NCBI GenBank assembly: GCA_045613065.1
Contig: JAZLAH010000023.1
Coordinates: 1 to 26,421, forward strand
Direction: 5' to 3'
Origin: Fimenecus sp045613065
Lineage (GTDB): Bacteria; Bacillota; Clostridia; Oscillospirales; Acutalibacteraceae
DNA length: 26,421 bases
Positions 16,209-22,211 of the stretch are shown piece after piece. Under the pieces are notes generated by a model that searched no databases, had not been told where the DNA came from, and saw only the letters and a list, made by a program, of their open reading frames with translations. Position numbers and translations under genes: made by a program. Every line of letters starts with the position of its first letter. The first letter of the stretch is position 1.

Positions 16209-17714
16209 CTATTTCCTCAACTTGTCAATTTCCATTCTTTTTTTACCCATAATCTTCCAGTCACTTCGAAGAATCATATCACGCCATGCCCCTGACTTTG
16301 TCGGTGACAATGGTGATGTAAACGGTACTCCGTAAGGGTTTATTGCAGAAACATTAATAAGAACTGCTGCAAAGCACAACATTATTCCGTAAAATCCCGT
16401 AAGTCCGCCGATTATAATGAAAGCAAACCGAAGTACAGCAACAGGTTCATAAAGAGTTGAAACAACAAAAGAGCTGACTGCAGTAAGTCCCACAACAATG
16501 AGCATTGGTGCTGAGAGTATTCCTGCTGTAACTGCTGATTCACCAATAACTAATGCACCAACAATGGAAATAGCGTGGCCTACACTCTTTGGCACACGAA
16601 GTCCACCTTCACGGACAATTTCATATATTAAGTGAATTAAAAGTGCTTCAAGCATTACGGGTAGTGGCGTCCTGCTTTCCTGACCCGTTATTCCAAAAAT
16701 CATTGTTTCAGGTATTATCTCCTGATGAAATGTACAAACAGCAACATAAAGCCCAGGCAGAAAAACACTGAAAAGAAATGAAATAATTTTAAGAATACGG
16801 ATAAACGTTGCATAATATGGTCTTTTAAGATAATCGTCCATTGAATGAAAATGCTCTACAAAAACATAAGGCACTATAAGAGCATTTGGTGTCCCGTCAA
16901 CGATAATACAGATTTTCCCTTCACTGATTTTGGCTGTCAGCACATCAGGTCTTTCTGTAAAGCCCACACCGCTAAATATGGATGGATATTTTGTGTCGAG
17001 AAAAGCTTGCATATATCCAGAACCGAGTACCGTATCAATGGTTGCATTTTTCAAACGTTTAACAACATCTTCAAGCATTTTCTTATCTACTCTGTCCGAC
17101 ATATAGCACACACACGCTCTTGTTTTTGATGTTGCACCAATTTCCACAACCTGAGTTTTAAAAACGGGATTTCTCACACGTCGTCTTATCATTGTCACAT
17201 TATCTTTGAAACTCTCAACAAATGCTTCTCGTGAACCTCGTTCCTGCATTTCCGTATTAGGTTCCAATACAGCTCTCTTCGGGAAACCCTGAACACCAAA
17301 CATAACTGCAAAATGTGAACCCTCTGCAAACATAATGATGCTTCCGTAAATAGCTTCACGAATTGCTTCATTAAGGTCATTTGTTATTGACTTATCTATA
17401 CTTGCAGAAACTTTATCAGCAGCAGAATGAATAAGCCTATCACCTTTTTCATCTGTAAAGTCTGCTTCAATAATAGGTAAAATCACCTGTTCAGTTGCAA
17501 GTAAACTATCGCACATTCCGTCAACCATCACAAAGTAAATTTCTTTACCCTGTGTGTTATATTTCCTGTATTTCACATCAAACGCATCACCGAATTGCGA
17601 CTTAAAATATGATATATTTTTTTGTAAATCAGTGTCTATATATCTCTTCTCGTCGTTGCTTTGGACTGTTACTGTTATCTCGTCAACTTTTTTCTCCAAC
17701 CAATTTTCACTCAT
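16209..17714 (-). CDS. Spore germination protein A (germinant receptor A subunit)
   Basis: The A subunit of a GerA-type germinant receptor in the spore inner membrane. 501 residues, normal for GerAA/GerKA. Seen: a soluble N-terminal domain to about 290 containing VDGMCDSLL, the region near SREAFVESFKDN and a VRNPVFK segment; then a membrane domain with LPGLYVAV, the GQESRTPLPV loop, EALLIHLIYEI, the REGGLRVPKSVG hallmark and GALVIGESAV. The PSPLSPTK-like FTSPLSPTK appears near the end. GGTGAT lies about 7 bases before the ATG. It is first in a gerA-gerB-gerC operon and divergent from the DUF421 gene. No promoter could be assigned with confidence, which is not surprising if it is read by forespore sigma-G. 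Confidence 0.93.
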   Translation of the reverse strand: MSENWLEKKVDEITVTVQSNDEKRYIDTDLQKNISYFKSQFGDAFDVKYRKYNTQGKEIYFVMVDGMCDSLLATEQVILPIIEADFTDEKGDRLIHSAADKVSASIDKSITNDLNEAIREAIYGSIIMFAEGSHFAVMFGVQGFPKRAVLEPNTEMQERGSREAFVESFKDNVTMIRRRVRNPVFKTQVVEIGATSKTRACVCYMSDRVDKKMLEDVVKRLKNATIDTVLGSGYMQAFLDTKYPSIFSGVGFTERPDVLTAKISEGKICIIVDGTPNALIVPYVFVEHFHSMDDYLKRPYYATFIRILKIISFLFSVFLPGLYVAVCTFHQEIIPETMIFGITGQESRTPLPVMLEALLIHLIYEIVREGGLRVPKSVGHAISIVGALVIGESAVTAGILSAPMLIVVGLTAVSSFVVSTLYEPVAVLRFAFIIIGGLTGFYGIMLCFAAVLINVSAINPYGVPFTSPLSPTKSGAWRDMILRSDWKIMGKKRMEIDKLRK

Positions 17715-17794
17715 AAAAAATCACCATTTTTATCTTTACCTTAAACAGTAGTAATATTCTGTCAAAAGTGGCAAATGATAATAACGGTGATTTT

Positions 17795-18469
17795 ATGTTT
17801 GTAATTTTAATAAGAACTGTAATTCTTTATATTATAGTTGTTGTCACAATGCGAATTTTGGGAAAAAGGCAAATCGGTGAACTTCAGCCCACTGAACTTG
17901 TTATCACACTTCTGCTTTCAGAAATAATTGCAGTTCCTATGCAAGACAACGATATTCCATTAACAAGCACAATTATCCCTGTACTTGTACTAGTAGGCTT
18001 TGAAATATTAATTTCTGTAATCAGCCTTAAAAGTGTGAAAATTCGCACAGTTATTCAAGGTCATTCTCTTGTTGTCATCCGAGATGGAAAGTTAGATTTG
18101 AAACAGATAAAAAAACTGCGATTTACCATTGATGATGTTCTTGAAGCACTCCGCCAAAAGGATATTTTTGATATTTCAAAAGTACAATATGCTATTGTTG
18201 AAACAAACGGTTCAATGAGTGTTATGCTAAAACCGGAATATGAAACTGTAACGAGAGAGGACCTAAAATTAAAAACAGAAAACTCAGGACTGCCATGCTC
18301 TGTTATCATTGACGGTACTGTTATGAAAAATGAATTTCAAGATTGCAACTTGACTGAAGCAAAGTTTAACAATCTGCTGAAAAAAGAAAAAATTACTGTT
18401 GAAAACACTCTTTTGATGACCGTTGATAAAAAAGGAAAAATAACGGTTATCGGAAAGGAAGGCAAATGA
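17795..18469 (+). CDS. DUF421 (YetF-like) membrane protein
   Basis: A YetF/YdfS/YrbG-family protein of unknown biochemical function; B. subtilis relatives occur in the spore inner membrane. About 224 residues. Seen: three predicted membrane helices at about 1-20, 33-50 and 57-78, with the family hallmark GKRQIGELQPTELV at 23-36, then a cytosolic alpha/beta domain with GKLDLKQIKKLRFT and a DISKVQYAIVETNG segment near 126-139. The frame could open at a GTG at 17768, but the ATG at 17795 after GGTGA begins directly with the first helix and is preferred. It overlaps the DUF4363 gene by 4 bases (ATGA). Divergence from gerABC suggests a spore role, by inference only. Confidence 0.85.
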   Translation: MFVILIRTVILYIIVVVTMRILGKRQIGELQPTELVITLLLSEIIAVPMQDNDIPLTSTIIPVLVLVGFEILISVISLKSVKIRTVIQGHSLVVIRDGKLDLKQIKKLRFTIDDVLEALRQKDIFDISKVQYAIVETNGSMSVMLKPEYETVTREDLKLKTENSGLPCSVIIDGTVMKNEFQDCNLTEAKFNNLLKKEKITVENTLLMTVDKKGKITVIGKEGK

Positions 18470-18846
18470 AAAGAACAATTTTTGCTATCATAGCACTCAT
18501 TTCGGCAGTTGGTTTATGCTTTACAGGTTTTTATGTTATCAACGACACTTGTGAAGAACTCAAAAACAGTTTAAATGATGTTTCTTCTTTTGCACGAGAA
18601 GGCAATATCCCAACAGCACAACAAAAGGCAAAACAGGCAGCTGATCTTTGGGAAGATATTCACGGAAAAATCGAAACATTTACTCCTCACTCCGAAACAG
18701 ATGAACTTGAGGAAACAGTAAAAAACCTTCCCGTGTATGCGCAACAAGGCAACATGGAAAGGCTTGAACAAGAATCTGAAAAAGCTATTAAACGTCTTGA
18801 CCACATTATCAAAAACGAGAAACCATTAATCAGTAATATTTTTTAA
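18466..18846 (+). CDS. DUF4363-family membrane-anchored protein
   Basis: A 126-residue protein of unknown function. Seen: a basic start and one hydrophobic helix at about 4-26 (signal anchor or uncleaved signal), followed by a charged, helical region that contains two similar halves: VSSFAREGNIPTAQQKAK around 39-56 and LPVYAQQGNMERLEQES around 92-108, which suggests an internal helical repeat. This fits DUF4363 proteins, which are often found just after DUF421 genes in Clostridia. The 4-base ATGA overlap with the DUF421 gene predicts coupled translation and probable joint function. Its stop directly abuts the stop of the opposing sialidase-like gene, with no terminator seen. Confidence 0.78.
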   Translation: MKRTIFAIIALISAVGLCFTGFYVINDTCEELKNSLNDVSSFAREGNIPTAQQKAKQAADLWEDIHGKIETFTPHSETDELEETVKNLPVYAQQGNMERLEQESEKAIKRLDHIIKNEKPLISNIF

Positions 18847-20130
18847 TTATTTAATAAGTTTTTCAACATCTGAAAGCTTAATGCGTTTTGATACGATAAA
18901 AGTTTTTCTTTTCTGTTTTCCTTTATCTGTATCATATTTACCTTTTTCCTTCTCTTCAGGTGAAAAGATACCATAAGAAGAAGTAACTATTGTGCCGTCA
19001 TTCAACACCACATTTCCGCAGTAACCTGTATCCGCATTAGCACTGAGTGATGGTTCTTTCTGATGGTCAAGGTATGTATGGGCAATTTTGATTCTGTATT
19101 GTCCTTGTGTGCCTTCTTTTAAGTCATCATAGGTACCTATCCAAGCAATCCAGCCTTCAGAATACCAGGTTTTCATACCACCATCACGACGCATCTTTTT
19201 TACCATTTTTAAATTTCGCTCAATTGAACGGAATGTGATAAAAAGTCTGCCGTCATCAGTATATTCTGCTTTGTGTCGTTCACCATTGAGAGTTACAGGA
19301 GCTTCCACAGGTTTTGACCATGTTTTACCCTCATCAGTTGAAAAGAACAAAAGACTTGTGTTTTTCTTTTTGTTACAACGAGCAATCAAACAAAGCTCGT
19401 CACCTTTTCCACCATCTGAACGAATACATTCAACCTCACAAATACCTGAATAAGTTTCATACTTACGGTAATCTGCAAGATATGGTTCAGGCTTTGACCA
19501 ATTATATTCACCATTTTCATCGAAAGTAAGAATGGTTTTGTAATTGACAAAACTACCATCGTGGAAAATACCCATCCACTTGTCTACAAACTCACCATTT
19601 TCCTTAAGTCGTGTAAGTGACGCCATTGCAACAATAGGAATCAATGGCATTTTACTGTCGTCGTCCCAGACACGCTTGAATTCTGTCCAAGTTTTACCCT
19701 CATCAAGAGAAATTGAGCTGTTAAATCCACCTGGAGTTGACATACCAGGCCATTTTGAATTTGCTGAAACAAGAATCAGTTTTTCATCACCATTTTTGAA
19801 CTGCAAACGATAAACAGTTGGTGTTTCAAGGGATTTTTCCCATGATACAGGTTGGTTTTCGATTTCTTTGTCATAAGAAACGCCACCATTATCACTGATT
19901 TTTGATAAAATTGCCCCTTTACCATGTCCTTTTGGATAAAAGGTGAGAATGTCTCCATTATTGAGAAGCACAGAGTCAGGATGACCTAAATACGAAGCAC
20001 TATCATCCACTACTGAATACTCAAAAAGATATTCCAAATCTTCAGGAAGATTTTTTGGCTTAACACTTAAATCAACCTGAGGAATTTTATAGTAGCTGAC
20101 ATTCTTTGGAAATAATCTTTTAAAAAACAT
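18847..20130 (-). CDS. Cytoplasmic sialidase-like BNR/Asp-box protein
   Basis: A six-bladed-propeller protein of the sialidase superfamily; candidate exo-sialidase or another glycan-active enzyme. 427 residues, no signal peptide, membrane helix or cell-wall signal. Seen: two good Asp boxes, SLDEGKTW at 141-148 and STDEGKTW at 264-271, a degenerate one at 79-86 (SDNGGVSY), and conserved-looking segments such as LGHPDSV at 48-54 and FITFRSIERN at 297-306. A classical N-terminal FRIP/YRIP arginine motif was not seen, so true sialidase activity is uncertain. The ATG is 3 bases after the ROK kinase stop, forming a two-gene operon. It ends tail to tail with the DUF4363 gene with no gap. Confidence 0.72.
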   Translation of the reverse strand: MFFKRLFPKNVSYYKIPQVDLSVKPKNLPEDLEYLFEYSVVDDSASYLGHPDSVLLNNGDILTFYPKGHGKGAILSKISDNGGVSYDKEIENQPVSWEKSLETPTVYRLQFKNGDEKLILVSANSKWPGMSTPGGFNSSISLDEGKTWTEFKRVWDDDSKMPLIPIVAMASLTRLKENGEFVDKWMGIFHDGSFVNYKTILTFDENGEYNWSKPEPYLADYRKYETYSGICEVECIRSDGGKGDELCLIARCNKKKNTSLLFFSTDEGKTWSKPVEAPVTLNGERHKAEYTDDGRLFITFRSIERNLKMVKKMRRDGGMKTWYSEGWIAWIGTYDDLKEGTQGQYRIKIAHTYLDHQKEPSLSANADTGYCGNVVLNDGTIVTSSYGIFSPEEKEKGKYDTDKGKQKRKTFIVSKRIKLSDVEKLIK

Positions 20131-20133
20131 AAA

Positions 20134-21042
20134 TTAGTCTTTATTCCATTTCTTTAATCTTTCACTTGCAAGATATGCAGCACCAAGCATACCAGCCTTG
20201 TTGCGAAGCTGTGCTTTTTCAATTCTTACATGCTTGTAGTTACCCTCAACCTGAGCATCAACTTTTTCACGGATATCTTTAATAAGCATATCCTCTGACA
20301 TAATGCCACCACCAAGAACAATAAGGCTTGGATTAAAGATGTAGCAAAGGTTACGAAGTCCCAATGCGATTTCGTCTTCCCACTTATCAATTTCTTCCAT
20401 AATAATTGGATTTTTAAGATTTTCTTCTTCAAAAATCTCTCTACCATTCATTGGTCTGCCCATACGCTCTGAAACTGATGCAGTGAAAACACGACAAGCT
20501 GCATATGCCTCATAACAGCCGATTCTGCCACAAGTGCAAAGTCTTCCGTCTTTATGAGTTGCCATATGACCAAACTCACCACCGGCATATTTTGAACCAC
20601 GATAAACATCACCGTTAATATAGATACAACCACCAACACCTGTACCATAAGTAAGGCAAAGGAAGTCACTTTCACCACGAGCCGCACCGAAATGAGCTTC
20701 ACCGATAGCAGCACAGTTTACATCATTATCAACTGCAACAGGAACATTGAATTGTGGCTCAAAAGCATTACGGAGATTTGTATGGTTATAGTTAGGAATA
20801 TTACCAACGCCATCATTGATTTCGCTTGTTTCAAAATTCACCTGACCTGCTGTTGAAATACCGATAGCATCATACTGACCTTCATATTCCTTAAGCTTTG
20901 CCTCCATAGCTCGAAGCACCATATTGTCAGTATCTTTATATGTGTTTGTTGGAAGTTCCTCTGAAAAGAGAACTTCAAAGTTTTCATCAACCAAACCGAA
21001 TTTGATAGCTGTGCCACCAACGTCAAATGCCATAATTTTCAT
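20134..21042 (-). CDS. ROK-family sugar kinase
   Basis: An ATP-dependent hexose kinase of the ROK family; candidates are glucokinase or N-acetylmannosamine kinase. 302 residues, normal for single-domain ROK kinases with no DNA-binding domain. Seen: the N-terminal phosphate loop AFDVGGTAIKFG at 5-16, VDNDVNCAA at 104-112 with D107 as the expected catalytic base, TYGTGVGGCI at 131-140, and GGEFGHM with H159 plus CTCGRIGC with C169, C171 and C176 forming the ROK zinc site. AAGGAGATAG precedes the ATG. The following BNR gene makes ManNAc kinase (NanK) attractive, but no nanA or nanE is present in the window, so glucokinase remains equally possible. Confidence 0.88.
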   Translation of the reverse strand: MKIMAFDVGGTAIKFGLVDENFEVLFSEELPTNTYKDTDNMVLRAMEAKLKEYEGQYDAIGISTAGQVNFETSEINDGVGNIPNYNHTNLRNAFEPQFNVPVAVDNDVNCAAIGEAHFGAARGESDFLCLTYGTGVGGCIYINGDVYRGSKYAGGEFGHMATHKDGRLCTCGRIGCYEAYAACRVFTASVSERMGRPMNGREIFEEENLKNPIIMEEIDKWEDEIALGLRNLCYIFNPSLIVLGGGIMSEDMLIKDIREKVDAQVEGNYKHVRIEKAQLRNKAGMLGAAYLASERLKKWNKD

Positions 21043-21098
21043 AAAATCTATCTCCTTATTGTCCTATGCATTATAAACTGCATACATATTCAATGGTA

Positions 21099-21127
21099 AT
21101 TATATAGTATTTCTTTTACTTTTACAA
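21099..21127 (-). promoter_or_regulatory. Sigma-A promoter of the ROK kinase-BNR operon
   Basis: On the minus strand TTGTAA (21127-21122), a 17-base spacer and TATAAT (21104-21099). It leaves a leader of about 50 bases that contains a short dyad, ATGCA/TGCAT around 21065-21082, which could be an operator. Confidence 0.65.
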
Positions 21128-21147
21128 TATGAAACGAAAAAAAGTTG

Positions 21148-21176
21148 TTGAAATATAAGTCTTGAAGTGATAAAAT
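21148..21176 (+). promoter_or_regulatory. Sigma-A promoter of the secreted-protein gene
   Basis: TTGAAA at 21148-21153, a 17-base spacer and TAAAAT at 21171-21176. Transcription would start near 21183, about 22 bases before the ATG. It is divergent from the ROK kinase promoter. Confidence 0.65.
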
Positions 21177-21204
21177 TTCAATTATAAATATATGAGGTGA
21201 TTTT

Positions 21205-21990
21205 ATGCGTTTTTCTAAAACATCAAAGATGATTGCAAGTATTATTCTTTCTATTATCCTTCTTTTCTCTGTTGTGCCTACTGCGTTCGCAGCAGAGTCT
21301 CTTGACAGAGAAGCTATTCCATACGAAGAACTTATAGAAGAAGGTTACAACAAGAACGAAATTGACCAAGCAGCCCAGATGATGGAAGCTTACGCTGAAG
21401 CATATCCTGAAAAAAATGAAAAATCGGGAAATGGCACAAGAATTGTGGCAAATCTTTCAGTTGTTACTCGAGTAAAAGGATCTGGACACGCTTGGATTTA
21501 TGTTGAAAACCTTACAGATGGACCTTTACAAGTAGGTCATTATACACTTCCTGCAAATGAAGGTGTTTCAGTAGGACTTTTCTCTTTTACTTGTGAAGAC
21601 GGCATTGGTATATATTACAATGTTGAATCATACTGCTGCAATGTTCATGGTGGTGATGGTCTTGTTTCTATCACAACAGACCTTGACGAAGAAGAAATGG
21701 AAAAACTTAGTAAAAAGTTGAGAGATTATCCTAACCATTGGGACCCGTTTTTCAACTGTATGTATTTTGCATTTTCAATGTGGAACTCTGTTTCAGGCAG
21801 AAAAGTAATTCCACTTGTAATCCCTGCTTTCGGTCAGTTACAGCTCCGTATGCATGGTGGTACATCCGATAATCTTGATATGTATTGTCCAAGACCTGAC
21901 CAGGTGTTACGACTCAAAGGTGGATTAGGCAAAGAAAAGGTACTTGTTCCTGTAAGTGCAGGTTCAATAGACCAGCCAATCGGTACATAA
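21205..21990 (+). CDS. Secreted protein of unknown function, possible permuted papain/NlpC-like fold
   Basis: Not a family I can name with certainty. 261 residues with a clear signal peptide: basic start, hydrophobic core at about 9-24 and a predicted cleavage after AFA near residue 29. No membrane anchor, lipobox or wall-sorting signal follows, so it should be released. The mature part contains SGHAWIYVEN at 93-102 and, later, FFNCMYFAFSMWN at 182-194. A histidine in a GHAxIY context followed by an NCxxFA motif is the order seen in permuted NlpC/P60-like (LRAT, YiiX) thiol hydrolases, so H95 and C185 could be catalytic. Five further cysteines after the signal peptide (130, 144, 145, 184-185 region, 228) are present. 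GAGGTGA precedes the ATG. It stands alone with its own promoter and terminator. Confidence 0.7.
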   Translation: MRFSKTSKMIASIILSIILLFSVVPTAFAAESLDREAIPYEELIEEGYNKNEIDQAAQMMEAYAEAYPEKNEKSGNGTRIVANLSVVTRVKGSGHAWIYVENLTDGPLQVGHYTLPANEGVSVGLFSFTCEDGIGIYYNVESYCCNVHGGDGLVSITTDLDEEEMEKLSKKLRDYPNHWDPFFNCMYFAFSMWNSVSGRKVIPLVIPAFGQLQLRMHGGTSDNLDMYCPRPDQVLRLKGGLGKEKVLVPVSAGSIDQPIGT

Positions 21991-22012
21991 TTAAAACAAA
22001 ATATAGATTATT

Positions 22013-22042
22013 AAGGGTAGTTCTAAACTGCCCTTTTTCTTT
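22013..22042 (+). terminator. Terminator of the secreted-protein gene
   Basis: An 8-bp stem with one G-T wobble pairs 22013-22020 with 22028-22035 around a 7-base loop, followed by a T-rich tract. It lies 23 bases after the stop codon. Confidence 0.8.
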
Positions 22043-22052
22043 TGTGTCAAAA

Positions 22053-22080
22053 AACATATTGTTTTTTTGTACAATATGTT
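22053..22080. repeat. Perfect 10-bp inverted repeat upstream of the foldase promoter
   Basis: AACATATTGT at 22053-22062 is repeated in inverse at 22071-22080, separated by an 8-base T-rich loop. It lies 18 bases upstream of the predicted -35 box. It could be an operator or a second terminator hairpin, but no good T run follows it on the plus strand. Confidence 0.6.
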
Positions 22081-22097
22081 AAAATTTTATTTTACTC

Positions 22098-22126
22098 TTG
22101 TATATTGACTTAAAATAGTGTAAAAT
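22098..22126 (+). promoter_or_regulatory. Sigma-A promoter of the parvulin foldase gene
   Basis: TTGTAT at 22098-22103, a 17-base spacer and TAAAAT at 22121-22126. Transcription would start near 22133, giving a leader of about 80 bases that holds a 13-bp hairpin. Confidence 0.55.
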
Positions 22127-22139
22127 ATATGCGTTAATG

Positions 22140-22173
22140 TGAAAAAGTGTGTTGAGTATTGCATGCTTTTTCA
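22140..22173 (+). other. Hairpin in the leader of the foldase mRNA
   Basis: 22140-22152 pairs with 22161-22173 in a 13-bp stem (three G-U pairs, eight perfect outer pairs) with an 8-base loop. It is not followed by a convincing T run, so it is more likely a stabilising or regulatory leader structure than a terminator. It does not include the Shine-Dalgarno (AAGGTGG, about 9 bases before the ATG). Confidence 0.45.
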
Positions 22174-22211
22174 TTTAAAAGCAAAAATGTTCGAAAAGGT
22201 GGTTTTTTCCC

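Noticed and set aside
17715..17765. TTGACA on the minus strand upstream of gerA as a sigma-A promoter.
   Set aside because: The -35 is perfect, but no acceptable -10 lies at 16-18 bases, and forespore control is expected for ger operons; no promoter called.
17717..17794. Inverted AAAATCACC / GGTGATTTT on either side of the gerA-DUF421 intergenic region, resembling an operator dyad.
   Set aside because: Both halves are the ribosome-binding sites of the two divergent genes (GGTGAT before each ATG), and the same GGTGATTTTATG also precedes the unrelated gene at 21205. Shared Shine-Dalgarno sequence explains it.
21065..21082. Dyad ATGCA-8-TGCAT in the ROK kinase leader as a defined operator.
   Set aside because: Five-base arms are too short in AT-rich DNA to separate from chance; mentioned with the promoter only.
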